DNA of 64,000 bases from Prorocentrum cordatum (GCA_963575745.1 CAUYUJ010018893.1:294882-358881), one strand, 5' to 3'; counted from the stretch's first letter, positions 21,085 through 32,344 are shown. Numbers and translations are program-made. Notes: a model not told the origin generated them from the sequence alone.

Positions 21085-22030
21085 CGTGCGTCATCAGCTA
21101 TATGCGTAGGGCTGCGTGTGCGTGAAGAATTGGTAAGGACATCTGCCGGTTCGATAAACAGACTTCAACGTCTACGTGTGCGGGCCAGTACATGCGTGTA
21201 GTCGGCTGCGAAAGCGACAACGAAAGTTTTCATCAGCTACATGTGTGCGCCCCCCTGTTCGAGAAAAGCTGGGCGGCGTTGGCTTCATGCGGTGGCGAGA
21301 CAAACTGTATAGATCCGTCCCCAGCTACATGCGTGGGCCGTGATTGGCCGGGAACGTCGGTGGTGGCAGCTGTGGGCGGAAGAAATGACAGCAACCATCT
21401 GTCCTCAGCTACATGCGTGTGCCCGTCAGGTCGAGAAGAGGCGGCAGTGGCAGCAGACGGAGGTGTGAGATATCGTAATCATGCAATAGGGGGCATTCGC
21501 GCCATGTATTACCCCGTGATCAACAACATCGGCGCGGATATGTTCTGCGTCGCCAGGCAGATGGATCACAACGGGGACACGCAGGCGCGTTGGGAATATT
21601 CCGAGCACCGCGGTCCGAAACACGACAAGGCAGACGATGGCGAGGACGACCTGGACAAACGCGGCACCATGGGACCTCGCAGACGGCGTGAAGCGTGGAA
21701 TGCCATGCGCCAGCAAGGCGCCGCCGCAGGGGGGAGGGAACAAGGCAACCTCAGACGTCGTCAGCGCTGAGGTACAGGATGTAAAGCAAAAGGTGGCGGA
21801 AGGGGGTGGAGTTGGACGAGGACGTCGTCAGCTACAGGCTCGGGCTGGCGCGTGCGAGAAATAAGTGAGGCCGTGCCAGGCCCGCCCTGGCCTCCCCCCT
21901 TTACGCGCAGACTTATGAAGAGAAACAAAGCCAAACCCACCCTGGGACGAGGTTGGAAGCGATGGTGCACTGCGTGTCGGGAAAGGCGTCAATTGCATCG
22001 GACAGCGGGGCATACTACCTACATGTGTGG
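21085..22030. repeat. Dispersed TCAGCTACATGCGTGTG motif, about six copies
   Basis: Motif at about 21091, 21230, 21322, 21404, 21827 and 22015, spaced 80-140 bp where regular, each followed by GNGCG and a G/A-rich stretch. An open frame at 21192-21770 runs through it; only its second half (GGIRAMYYPVINNIGADMFC) looks protein-like and I do not call it. Confidence 0.45.
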
Positions 22031-22465
22031 GCGAGCGCGTGCGGAAACAGGTTGGCCACGACGGCGATCCAGACCTGCTTCGACAGGTCGTCGAAAACGC
22101 CATCGCCGGAACAGTTCGCCCGCTGGCAGTAGACGGTGTCGAGGACGGAAGGACGTGATCGGTGCGTTATGTATGCCTGCGAGGATGGACCTCGTCGGGC
22201 CATTGTCGGCGGACAGGCAAGAAGCCAAGACGATCCCGGGACCAGATGCGCGCCTTGTTCGGGATGGAGGGACAGAAAGAACGACGAGATGAACGTCGTC
22301 GATGGGGACGACGAGGAGGACGAGGCAAGCTACGAAGAACCCGATGGAGGAGCAGGAACGTTACGGGTCGAAGGATGGCTGCATCAGGGGCGGCAGCGGC
22401 AGCGTAGAGGTTCCTTAGACTCAGTGTCTTCGCGATGTCTACGATTGGGCCCGACTGATATTCAG

Positions 22466-22630
22466 GAGGGGAAACACAAAGACACAATTACTCGTCGACT
22501 CCCTGGAAGTATAAGGAATTATGGGTAGTGGGCGGGGTGGGGAACACGAGAACCCAACAAATATGGGAACATACGGGGAATCCTGGGATTTGCGTGTATT
22601 TATGTGTGTGCCCTTGGGCCCCTTGCGATT
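22466..22630. mobile_element. CACACA-ended miniature element, family F, copy 1
   Basis: GAGGGGAAACACAAAGACAC to GTGTGTGCCCTTGGGCCCC. Aligns end to end with 58315-58480 (shared CAAATATGG, AATYCTGG, TGTGTRTTTRTKTGTGTG, GGGCCCCTT). The ends are roughly inverted repeats. Confidence 0.55.
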
Positions 22631-22702
22631 TGAAGACGCCGAGGACGCCGTTAGGGCGCGGCACGGCGGCGAGGCCGTTCCGACTTCCCTATTCTTCTTT
22701 TC

Positions 22703-22704
<2 letters not shown>

Positions 22705-22742
<38 letters not shown>

Positions 22743-22802
22743 AAAAAAGAGAGAGAGAGAGAGGGAGAGAAAAGAGAGAGAGAGAGAGAGAGAAAGAGAG
22801 AC
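22705..22802. repeat. (GA)n microsatellite
   Basis: GAGAGA tract with short A-rich interruptions. Confidence 0.95.
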
Positions 22803-22904
22803 AACGAGCGGATGAGATAGAGAGGGAACGTGAAAGAACCTTCGCTCTCCTGCGGGGATCATGCGTCCCTGCGCCAAGGCCCGCCAGGAGGTGCAACAGA
22901 TGAT

Positions 22905-23234
22905 GGTGATGATGACTATGTTGATGGCGATGGTGATTACGATGGCTATTGTAATTGTTGTCGATGTTGATGATTGTGTTGATGATGACGATGGTTTGGT
23001 GATTCTGGTGCTGATGATGTGATAGTGATGGTGCTGATGGCGGATACGTCGATTATTACAATGGTGGTCATCAGGAGGATCATGATGGTGTTTGCGATGA
23101 TTAACTGCGCTGATGCTGCTGCTGATGATGCTGATGCTGATGCTGATGCTGATTCTGATGCTGATGCTGCTGATGCTGCTGATGATGATGATGATGATGC
23201 TGATGATGACGATGATGATGATGATGTTGCTGCT

Positions 23235-23280
<46 letters not shown>

Positions 23281-23370
23281 GCACTGGTGATGGTGGTGAT
23301 GGTCGTCATGACTGCGATGATCTTGCTTTTGCCGCCGGTGGTGGTGGTAGTGGTGGTGATGATTAGTAGG
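22905..23370. repeat. (GAT/GCT)n trinucleotide block
   Basis: GATGATG and GCTGATGCTG runs; acidic poly-Asp/Ala frames are repeat artefacts. Up to 23580 the sequence is unremarkable. Confidence 0.9.
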
Positions 23371-23579
23371 CGAGGCAAGCGATGATGAGGGGAGGGGACC
23401 GACGAGGAGGAAGAACGGGACGTGGGAGGAGACCTATCGATTCGTGTTTTTAGGGCCCGTCGAGCAGATGCCCGCTCGCGGGCGCCGTGGAACGGTGCGC
23501 TGCGTGTCGGTCTCGTTGTTTCTTTTTTTTCGGCGATCGCGGCCTGCTCCATCTACCCCAATGCGGTTACGCTTTGCCT

Positions 23580-24130
23580 CTTCCTCTCGTCGTGCTCTCT
23601 ATCCTCCTCCTCCTGCCCTTCCGCTCTCCTTCTCCTCTTGCCCTTTACCTCGTCCTCCACCTCGTCCTCCAGCTCTTCTCCTCCTCATCCTCCGCCTTCC
23701 TGCCCTCTACTCCTCCGCCATCCGCCCTCCTTCGCCCTCCACCCTCCTCCTCTGCCCTCTTCTCGCCTCACCGCCCTCCTCGTGGTCCCCCATCTGTGAG
23801 CTTCGTACTGTTGCACATTCTCTGGTATTTCTCTGGTAGCCGCCTCGCCGAGACACAGGGCTTAGGTACCGCTTCAGCCTACGCAATCCTCCTCACCCAG
23901 CTCCTCCCCTCCACCACCTCCCACCTCTGCATCCTCGCTTTGTCCAACTCTTTTCGCCCCTGCCTCCCTCCAGGGGGGCGTTTTTGTAATCCCTCCGCGT
24001 TCTCATCTCCTCTTGTCCTCCTGCCTGCTCCCTCTTCCCCCTCGTCATCCTGCTCCTCCTCATCGTTCTGCACCTCCTCCTCCTCCTCCTCCTCCTCCTC
24101 CACCACGTTCTCTTGCACCCCCCTCCTCCC
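23580..24130 (+). repeat. Polypyrimidine tract
   Basis: CCT/TCC-rich stretch leading directly into the reverse transcriptase remnant. Confidence 0.75.
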
Positions 24131-25015
24131 CCTCCTCACCTCGTGGGGCAAAGCAAGGCAATGGGCCCTGGCGCGTTGGTGCGAGGAGCGCGCTGGCTTT
24201 TGGGACGCCTCCACCAAGGGCTCCGATGCGCTGCAGGCTGCGGTCTTCACCGCCGCCTTCGATGATATTGTCACGCGAGCCCACGTAGCCGCCCATGCCG
24301 AGGTCTTCGCCGACCTGGACAAGATCTACGACTCCATTGAACTCGGCTGCATGGTGCGCAAGGCGGAGGACCTGGAATGCCCAGCGGAGGACCTTTATCT
24401 CACCCTCCTCCCTCCTCCGGTGCCTTGCGCCCCGCGATTGCAGAGTTGGCAGAGCGCGCGGGCTGCCGATCAGCCGGGCCAACATTTTGGTGGAGGGCGA
24501 TTCCTCCGCCAGCCAGCCAGCCCGCCGGATGCTGCACGACATCTTGGAGGCAATCCACATCACCTCGCCCACGGCCTTCCTCAGTTTCTCGGGCAGATCG
24601 TCGACGATATTGTGATCCTCGTCCACGGCCTTTCTCAGGAAGCAGCTTGCGACTGCTCTCAGCGAGCTCGGCGTGGTGCTGCAGACGGCCAACTCCAAGG
24701 AAGTGGGCGTCGACGTCGCCTTGGAAAGATGCAGGGCCCCGCGCACCGCACTCGCGCGCGGCCGCGCCGCCAAGGTGCACGCGGCGCAGGCCCCTGCGTT
24801 TGAGGCGAAACGCGGCGTGGCGGAAGCTCACGGCCCAATTGTACCACACCAACTTGAGGCCCAAGTGCAGCCACCATTCGTGCCCGCATTGCGGCACGAG
24901 AGGCTGCCAGCAAGTGAACTGTGAACTGTCAAACTGGTCGTGCAACGGTGCCCCCCCCAAAAGAAAGCCCAAGTCCAGCCACGATGGGGCCGGTTTTATG
25001 TGCTCCCGTTCACCG
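24130..25015 (+). pseudogene. LINE-type reverse transcriptase, decayed
   Basis: Remnant of the non-LTR reverse transcriptase common in dinoflagellates. One frame begins WALARWCEERAGFWDASTKG, SDALQAAVFTAAFDDIV and EVFADLDKIYDSIELGCMVR (fingers region with the D-L-x-K-x-YDSI catalytic block). It shifts to RANILVEGDSSASQPARRML and LHDILEAIHITSPTAFLSF (equivalent of the QG-start-to-thumb segment). It shifts back to QFLGQIVDDIVILVHG, the V-DD box that holds two catalytic aspartates, then to ALSELGVVLQTANSKEVGVD and LARGRAAKVHAAQAPAFEAK. At least three frameshifts in under 900 bp; non-functional. Order follows the family pattern from memory. Confidence 0.75.
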
Positions 25016-25184
25016 CGGTGCGCAGGCCGCTGACCAGACGGGCATCACCGTTGGCCGCCGCTGCACCGCCACCCTGACGCATGTGCTCTGCCCAGGCGCC
25101 GACCCTGGATGATGCAGTTCGGATGCAACTCCTGGGAGGTCAAATTCTGACTTTGCCCTGGCCCGAAACCTGGCTTGATCCGGC

Positions 25185-25245
25185 TTCATCCGGCTTGCTC
25201 CGGCTTGATCCCGCTGAATCCGCGGCTGAATCCGGCGCAGTAGCC
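25185..25245. repeat. Short CCGGCTTGAT tandem repeat
   Basis: Five or six ~10-bp units, CCGGCTTGATCCGGCTTCAT and variants. Confidence 0.6.
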
Positions 25246-25570
25246 CCCCAATGGGGCTTAATTCTGTTCAGTCTTTCCGACGAAGACCTCCCAGTAGCTG
25301 CCTCTCCACTGCAGCCAAGGCCGCAGGGACCCACCAGGTCAAGCTGTGGTGCAGCCTCCCTGCGGAGCTCCTCCCGACGGTGCGGCAGGGCTGGGCATAG
25401 CCGTGGTAGAGCAGCTCGGCAAGCTGCGCTCGCGAGGGTGGCGGCGGGCCGCCTCGGGATCGTTTGCCAGCCCTGTTGGCTTGTCCTCCGCCGCCACCAC
25501 CATGAGTAGGAGGGGAAGGGTGTCCTCCTCCTCCTCTTCTTCTTCCTCCTCCTCATCCTCCACCTTCTTG

Positions 25571-25610
25571 CCCCCTCCAACTTGTGGTGGTGGTGGTGGA
25601 AAACATGCCC
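25571..25610 (+). repeat. Family I dispersed element, copy 3
   Basis: CCCTCCAACTTGTGGTGGTG then GTGGTGGAAAACATGCCC, next to a (CCT)n tract at 25528-25565. Confidence 0.55.
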
Positions 25611-25854
25611 TTCAAACCCCCAGCTGGACCTGCCAACTTGGGCTGGGACCCGCAGCATCCAGATTTGCTGGCTGGATCCCCGCCGAGAGGAATGGCGCCT
25701 CGACTGCGAGGGCGTCGACCCGGACCACTCCGCCGTCCAGGAGGCAGGCGTTCAGGGAGTCGGTCGACCAGCAAGTGTGTCGACAGGCCGGTGCGCGGCC
25801 TGCTGAAGAGGGTCGTGGCCTGAGAGACGGGGGTCAGTGCAAACGGGGGTCAGT

Positions 25855-26040
25855 CAGAGCGCCCGATCTTGCAGGATCCTGCAGAGCCAGGGGCGCACTG
25901 ACCTGGGTCTGGGTGCAGGATCCTGCAGGATCCTGCAGGATCCTTCGCATTGACCCGGGCTTGGGTGCAGGATCTTGCAGGATTCTGCGAGGGCTGACCG
26001 ACCTGGGCCTGGATGGACCCAGGTCAGCAGAGCCTCGAGA
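25855..26040. repeat. TGCAGGATCC-rich repeat
   Basis: Repeats of GGATCCTGCA plus TGACCYGGGYYTGGGTGCAG, three larger units of ~45-60 bp. Confidence 0.6.
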
Positions 26041-26235
26041 GGGCCTCGGTGCAGGGGTGCAGGGGACAATTCCGCCTGCCGCGTGCGCAAGCGCGGCCGC
26101 CGCCAGAGGGTCTGTGCGTTCGAGGCCGTTGCAGCAGCAACGGTCTGGACTGGCGAGCGCCGCCGCGCGGATGGCTACGACACCGACGGCCGCTGCCCCC
26201 GGTGTGGCCTGGCTCAAGGGCGCCCTCGAGGGCGC

Positions 26236-26370
26236 GAAGTTATTCGCGCTTCGCGCTTCGCGGTTCGGCTCCGATTCCTCCTCATCCTCCTCTTCTCCCT
26301 TGGGAGGCGGCGCGAGAGCGCGAAGTTATTCGCACTTCGCGCTTCGCGCAGCGCGAAGCGCGAAGTTGGG
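26236..26370. repeat. GCGCGAAGTTATTCGC repeat and palindrome
   Basis: GCGCGAAGTTATTCGC followed by RCTTCGCGCTTCGCG occurs at about 26236 and 26319; the second continues into a self-complementary CTTCGCGC/GCGCGAAG run. Confidence 0.6.
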
Positions 26371-26618
26371 AGCCCTTGGATACGAATGCCAAGCGGACGT
26401 CTCAAAATTGATCCAAAATTCTGCCAGCGAGCCTGCGCTGACCATGGAGGCGGTGGTAACCAGGCATTCTGGCTTCGCGGGGCCTTCCCTGAAGGCTGCG
26501 GGGACGTGCCGCCGCCGCCATGGGACACTCTCCCCTTATAGTGCTGGGATATTGACCGACCCGACGCCGTCGCATTGACTCGCGATGGCTGGCTGCGAGG
26601 GCAGCGCGCCGCCTTCAT

Positions 26619-26718
26619 NNNNNNNNNNNNNNNNNNNNNNNNNNNNNNNNNNNNNNNNNNNNNNNNNNNNNNNNNNNNNNNNNNNNNNNNNNNNNNNNNN
26701 NNNNNNNNNNNNNNNNNN
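26619..26718. other. Assembly gap (100 N)
   Basis: A run of exactly 100 undetermined bases; real distance unknown. Confidence 1.
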
Positions 26719-26738
26719 GAGTTGAGACAACGGTGGTT

Positions 26739-26880
26739 TTAAGTCGGGCCTGTCTTTCTACAGATAGTCAAATAATGATCAGGTGACGATTCTTTTATGT
26801 TTTGGCATGTTTGGAGTATTTTGGGGGTATGTTTCATTTTTCGCTTCAAATCGCCCTGTAGGCGGACAGGCCCGAGCTAA
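26739..26880. mobile_element. hAT-like miniature element, family A, copy 1
   Basis: TTAAGTCGGGCCTGTC... to ...TAGGCGGACAGGCCCGAGCTAA. No 8-bp target duplication seen; lies 21 bp after the assembly gap. The T-rich interior is typical of the family. Confidence 0.65.
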
Positions 26881-26900
26881 ACCCAGCACTGAAAGGATGG

Positions 26901-26985
26901 CAAGTTGAGCCAACGGTAGTTGGCATTCGGGGGAGGGCCATCGTTCTGGAGCGGCCTGGGCCCCGGGAGGGGCCCAGGGGACCGA
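26901..26985. repeat. Direct repeat, left copy
   Basis: GTTGAGCCAACGGTAGTTGG through GCCCCGGGAGGGGCCCAGGG. Repeated almost unchanged at 27323-27405, the two copies flanking a purine tract. A shorter version abuts the gap at 26721. Confidence 0.85.
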
Positions 26986-27027
26986 CTGTGAAGGCCTGAC
27001 GGCCGGTGCCGCCGACCCTGAAAGACG

Positions 27028-27322
27028 AGGAGGAGGAGGAGGAGGAGGAGGATGGGCGAGGGAGGAGAATGGAGGAGGAGGAGAATGGAGGAGGAGGAGG
27101 AGGAGGAGGAGGAGGAGGTGGATGAGGAGGAGGAGAATGGAGGAGGAGGAGAATGGAGGGGAGGGAGGAGGATGGTGGAGGAGGAGGAGGAGGAGAGGAG
27201 GAGGGGGAGGAGGGCGGACGAGGAGGAGGTGGGAGGTGGAGGAGGAGGGGTGAGAGAGGAGGGGGAGGAGGAGGAGGAGGAGGAGGAGGAGGAGGAGGAG
27301 GAGGAGGAGGAGGAGGAGGAGG
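27028..27322. repeat. (GGA)n purine tract
   Basis: About 300 bp of GAG/GGA with GGT and AAT interruptions; long poly-Glu frames are artefacts. Confidence 0.9.
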
Positions 27323-27405
27323 AGTTGAGCCAACGGTAGTTGGCATTCGGGGCAGGGCCATCGTACTGCAGCGGTCTGGGCCCCGGGAGGGGCCCAGGGG
27401 ACCGG
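27323..27405. repeat. Direct repeat, right copy
   Basis: Second copy of the ~83-bp repeat at 26901-26985, same orientation. Confidence 0.85.
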
Positions 27406-27615
27406 CTTCGGGTCGCCGCTGTCTCGGGTCGCCCTGCTCCCCCCCCCGCCTGCAACCGGGATGGGCACGAGGGGCCCCGAGGGAGGAGCCACGCCCGGGC
27501 CCCCAGCAGAGCCAGCGGCAGCGCGGGGCCGGCAAGCGCCTCGACCTGGAAAGCCCCCGGGGCGCCTGGACCCTCCAGGGGCCCCCCTCCCCTCCCCGCC
27601 CCAGCAGGGCAACCT

Positions 27616-27802
27616 GCGGGACGCGAGAACGACAACAGCCACTGCTTTTCTTCTGTTGCCGCCTTCCAGCCAGCAGAAACAAAGCAGTGGTTGTGATCAT
27701 TTCCGTTGAGCTTGGGAAATGACCACAACCAGTGCTTGATTTTCGGCCGGCTGGAAGGCGGCGCAAACGAGAAACAGTGGTTGTGGTCATTTTCCCGTCC
27801 CG
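27616..27802. mobile_element. Nested palindrome / miniature inverted-repeat element
   Basis: Two ~88-bp arms are reverse complements around a GTTGAGCTTG centre (27704-27714). Each arm also begins and ends with its own inverted motif, AATGACCACAACCAGTG and CACTGSTTGTGGTCATT, so the unit is a hairpin of hairpins. GCGGGAC is at both outer ends. Confidence 0.7.
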
Positions 27803-27870
27803 CACAACCGCCACCCACGAAGCCCCCTTCACGAATGCAAGCCTCCTTCGAAGGGGAGCGTCCGTGGCAG

Positions 27871-28019
27871 GTACGACGAGCTGTGCTGCAGCACGCCGGC
27901 GGAGCCCTGCTGCCAGGAGAAGACCGCCGCGTGCCTCGCGTGCCAGGCGGCACGCGCCGCCTGCCTCTTCGGGCGTCCTCGCCCGCCGCGCTCGCTGTTC
28001 CGTTCTCTCGGGGGCAGTA
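27871..28019 (+). CDS. Candidate Cys-rich exon
   Basis: After the acceptor GTGGCAG|G the frame reads YDELCCSTPAEPCCQEKTAA, CLACQAARAACLFGRP. The CC...CC...C-x-x-C...C spacing and the TAxCLAC core resemble Cys-rich modules repeated in dinoflagellate surface proteins (from memory). The frame continues open into the downstream repeat, so the 3' boundary is unknown. The other two frames are Arg/Ala-rich and less protein-like. Confidence 0.4.
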
Positions 28020-28045
28020 AAGAGGGGGGGGACGACCAGGGGTGG

Positions 28046-28210
28046 GGGGGCTACCATGGCGTGGGCCACGGTATTTCCTCAGATTTCATGGCGCCTCTTC
28101 TTACTTCATTGCGTTCCTGGTCCCCCCCCCTTGGCCGCGGCACATGCCGCTGGCCATGGTTAGCGCCCCCCCTCTCTTGGGCGCCCCCCTCTCGGCCGCC
28201 CCCGAGTTCT
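28046..28210. repeat. Dispersed repeat, family J, copy 1
   Basis: ATGGCGCCTCTTCNTACTTC core within ~165 bp that aligns with 56622-56795; ends C-rich. Confidence 0.55.
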
Positions 28211-28228
28211 CTCCTCCCCTCAGTGGTG

Positions 28229-28338
28229 TTAAGTCCTGCCTGTCCCTCTACGGGAGGAGTATTCAATAGTCTGGGGAGTATGTGTTGTTTTTGTTGGTTC
28301 GCCCAAAATCCCTCTGTAGGGGGACAGGCCCGACCTAA
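28229..28338. mobile_element. hAT-like miniature element, family A, copy 2
   Basis: 110 bp, TTAAGTCCTGCCTGTCC... to ...GGACAGGCCCGACCTAA. Flanked by a perfect 8-bp direct repeat CAGTGGTG (28221-28228 and 28339-28346). Confidence 0.85.
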
Positions 28339-28794
28339 CAGTGGTGCCGTCGTCACCACGGCCAGCCAGGGCTCGACAAATGGGGCGGGATGGCGCCCCG
28401 CAGGGTCGGAAACGCGCTTGGGAATTGATGCCGAGTCTGGTCGAGACGCCCCGCATTCTTATGGTTTCGCGTTAGTTGGCGCGAGAAGCGGATCTATGTT
28501 GCCCAAATCGGCGCCAGAGAAGGCCTCAGCGCGAAGCGGGGGGGTCGGGAGTGCCGTTTTTTAGTCATCCCATGCGTTACGAAAACATCGTAGCCTCTTG
28601 AGTGGTAGATCTGAAGGTCTTGATGCTAATATCACCAAGGGGTCCAATGCACCTAGCCGGCGGCGGTTTGTAACAGTGTGTTCCGCGGTATCCGCTGCCA
28701 CTGCAGCTCTATAGGCCCCCCGCAGCTTGGGAACATTGGGCGACCGTCCTCTGACCAGTGTCTCTTTCTGTTCGCAGCGTTCCGTTCTCGTTGC

Positions 28795-29095
28795 GGCATC
28801 GTGCTGGTGGTTGGTGGTGCTGCTGGCCCAGTGCTGTTGGTTGGGCCTGCTGCACTCCCTTGTGCTGGTGGTTGTGCTGCTTGTCGTGCTGGTGGTCGTG
28901 CTGGTGGTTGTGCTGGTGCTGGTCTTGCTGATGGAGGTGCTCGTGGTCGTGCTGGTGGTCGTGTTGGTGGTCGTGCTGGTGGTTGTGATGGAGGTCGTGC
29001 TTGTGGAGGTGCTGGTGGCCGTGCTGGTGGCTGGTCGTGCTCGTGGCCGTGCTGGTGGTTGTGCTGGTCGTCGTGCTGGTGGTTCTGCTGGTGGT
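28795..29095. repeat. GTGCTGGTGGTC minisatellite
   Basis: About 25 imperfect 12-bp units. The 28346-28795 interval has no recognised feature. Confidence 0.85.
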
Positions 29096-29099
29096 CCCC

Positions 29100-31650
29100 G
29101 AGCCCCCGTCACTCCTTATTCCGACCGTGCGCCCCCCCCTCCTCCCGCCGCTAACCCCTGCGCCTCCCTCCTCTTGCCCAAGTCCTCCTCCCACCCTCCC
29201 CGCGCCCCCGCGCTCCTCTCCCCCGTGCTTCCCCCGCTCTCCCCAGGCCCCCCTCTCCTTATTCCGACCGTGCGCCCCCCCGCCGCTCCTCCCCTGCGCC
29301 CCTCTCTCTTTGCCCCCGGTGCTCCCTCCACGCTCCCCGGCCCCCGCGCCTTCGATCTCCTCCGTCGTGCTCCCCCGGCCGTCCCCAAGCCCCTCCCACT
29401 CCTTATTCCGACCGTGCGCCCCCTCCCCCCCCCCGCTCTCCCCTGCGCTTCTCTCCTCTTGCCCCCGTCCTCCTCGCACCCTCCCCGCGCCCTTCTCCCC
29501 CGTGCTTCCCCCGCCGTCCCCGACTCCCCCTCCCCTTATTCCAACCGTGCACCTGCCCCCCTGCTCCTCCCATTCGCCCCGCTTCCTTCGGTCCGTGCTC
29601 CCCCCACGCCCCCCGAGCTTCCGCGCCTTCTCCCCCGCGCTCCACCCGCCTTTCCCGAGCCCCCCTCCCCTTATTCCGACCGTGCGCCCCTCCTCTCCCG
29701 CTCCTCCCTGCGCCCCTCCCCCTAGTACCCGTTGCTCCCCCCGCCGTCCCCGGACTCCCGCGCCCGCTCCTCCGTGCTTTTTTTTTTTTTTTTTTTTTAT
29801 CTTTTCCTTTTCCTTTGTTTTGTATTTTTCACACGCCTCCCCGGGCCCCCCCTCCCCTTATTCCGACCGTGCGCCCTCCCCCCGCTCCTCCCTTCCACGC
29901 TCCCACCGTCCTCCTTGGGCCCCTTCCCTTTATTCTGACCGTGCGCCCTACCCCCGCTCCTCCCCTGCGCCTCCCTCCTCTTGCCTCCGTGCTCCCCCCG
30001 CCTTCCCCGAGCCGCCTCCGCCCTTATTCCGACCGTGCGCCCCCTTCCACCGCTCCTCCCTTGCGCTTGTCTCCTCTTGCCCCCGTGCCCCCTCGTTCCC
30101 CCGCGCCTTCTCCTCCGTGTTCCCCCCACCGCCCCGAGCACCCTCTGCCTTCTTCCGACCGTGCGCCCTCCCCGCTCCTCCCCTCCGTGCTCCCCCCGCC
30201 CTCCCCGGACCTCCCTCCCTTATTCCGGACCGTGTGACCCTCCCCCCGCTCCTCCCTTCCTCGCTCCCACCGTCCTCCCCGGGCCCCCCTCCCCTTATTC
30301 CGACGGTGCGCCCTCCGCGTTCCGAGCGCCCCCTTCTCTTATTCTGCAGTGCACCCCCCTGCCTGCTTCCTCCTGCGCCCACCTCTCCTTGCCCGATGCT
30401 CCCCCCGCCGTCCCCGGGCAAATTTCCCTCCCCTTATTCCGACGGTGCGCCCCCCCGTCGCTCCTCCCTTGCGCCCCTCTCTCCTTGCCCCCGTGTTCCC
30501 TCCACGCTCCCTGGCCCCCGCGCCTTCTCCTCTGTGCTCCCCCCTCGCTCTCCCCGGCCCCCCTGCCCTTATTCCGACCGTGCGCCCCCCCGCCGCTCCT
30601 CCCCTGCGCCCTTTTCTCCTTGCCCCCAGTGCTCCCTCCACGCTCCCCGGCCCCCGCGCCTTGCCCTGTGTGCTCCCCCCGCCGTCACCGAGCCCCCCCC
30701 CACTCTTTATTCCGACCGAGAGCCCCTCCCCTTCCTCCCCCCGCTCTCCCCTGCGCCTCCCTCCTCTTGCCCAAGTCCTCCTCCCACCCTCCCCGCGCCC
30801 CCGCGCCCTTCTCCCCCGTGCTTCCCCCGCTCTCCCTGGCCCCCCCTTCCCCTTATTCCGACGGTGCGCCCGCCCGCCGCTCCTCCCCTGCGCCCCTCTC
30901 TCTTTGCCCGGTGCTCCTCACGTCCCCGGCCCCCGGCGGCTTCTTCCTCCGTCGTTCTCCCCCGCCTGTCCCCGCACGCCCCCTCCCCACACTCCTTATC
31001 CTCCGCCCTGGCCCCCCCTTTCCTCCCCCGCCCTCCCCTGCGCCTCCCTCTTCTTGCCCCCGTCCTCCTCGCACCCTCCCCGCGCCCCCGCGTCCTTCTC
31101 CCCCGTGCTTCCCCCGCCGTTCCCGGGCCCCCCTCCCCCTATTCCAACCGTGCACCTGCCCCCCCGCCCCTCCCATTCGCCCCGCTCCCTTCGGTCCGTG
31201 CTCCCACCACGTTCCCCGAGTTCCCGCGCCTTCTCCCCCGCGCTCCACCCGCCTTTCCCGAGCGCCCCTCCCCTTATTCCGACCGTGCGCCCCTCCTCTC
31301 CCGCTCCTCCCTTGCGCCCCTCCCCCCTAGTACCCGTGCTCCCCCCACGCTCCCCGGACTCCCGCGCCTGCTCCTCCGTGCTCCCACCGCCTTCCCCGGG
31401 CCCCCCCTCCCCTTATTCCGACCGTGCGCCCCCCCCCGCTCCTCCCTTCCACGCTCCCACCACCCTCCCCGAGCCCCCCTTCTCTTATTCCGACCGTGCG
31501 CCCTTCCCCGCTCCTCCCTGCGCCTCCCTCCTCTTGCCTCCGTGTCCCCCGCCTTCCCCGGGCCCCTCCTGGCCTGATTCCGACCGTGCGCCTTCCCCCC
31601 GCTCCTCCCCTGCGCCCCTCTGCCGTTGCCCCCGCGCTCCCTCCATTCTC
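29100..31650. repeat. C-rich satellite with CCTTATTCCGACCGTGCGCC box
   Basis: About 22 copies of the 20-bp box, mostly 70-145 bp apart, separated by very C-rich spacers (CGCTCCTCCC, TCTTGCCCCCGTGCT, CCGCGCCTTCTCC). A T22 run followed by ATCTTTTCCTTTTCC at 29776-29835 interrupts the array. Confidence 0.9.
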
Positions 31651-31679
31651 CCTGGGCCTCCGCGCCTCTTCCCCCGTGC

Positions 31680-31812
31680 TTCCACCGCGACCACGACCAC
31701 GACCGCGACGACCAGGACGACCACGACGACCACGACGACCACGACGACTACGACGATAACGACGACGATAACGACGACGACCACGAAGACCACGACGACG
31801 ACGACGACGACC

Positions 31813-31874
<62 letters not shown>

Positions 31875-31915
31875 CGACGACCGACGACCGACGACCGACG
31901 ACGACGACCACCACC
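31680..31915. repeat. (CGA)n microsatellite
   Basis: CGACGACGAC with CCA and TAA variants. Confidence 0.95.
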
Positions 31916-32189
31916 ACCACGGACGACCGACGACCACGGGACCCCCGAGACGGCTTCAGGATGCAGAACACATCGGGACCGCTCCTTCGTTATGATCCGT
32001 CGTGGGCCTGTCAGGGCACTCGCTTGCCCCCCCCCTACCGGACCTTGGCACCATTGCCATCTGCCGTCTGTCTCGCATTTGCGATTGTATGATCCTTGGC
32101 ACACATGCCCCTTGTTGTTATTATTTGGACGCCTCCTACTCCTCCTTCCTCTTCTCCTCCCCTCTCCTCCTCATACCCAGAATTACTCA

Positions 32190-32340
32190 TATACAGACTG
32201 ACTCACACTCAGACTCTCATACCCAGACTTGCTCTCTCTCACACACACATACACACACACACCAACTTATTCATACTCAGACCTACTCATACTCAGACCT
32301 ACTACTATTCAGACTTACTCATTGTGAGGCTCACGCACGC
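32190..32340. repeat. ACTCAGACTCACTCACAC-type repeat, copy 1
   Basis: 12-18-bp units of TACTCATACTCAGACTTACT with a (CA)n stretch; a similar block is at 43470-43755. Confidence 0.7.
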
Positions 32341-32344
32341 CCCG

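Noticed and set aside
29776-29820. Poly(A) tail of a minus-strand retroposed copy
   Set aside because: The T run is flanked on both sides by the same satellite and no retroposed body could be identified.
28727-31995. Long proline-rich frames up to 858 codons
   Set aside because: Satellite without stops because of C richness; no start context or non-repetitive domain.
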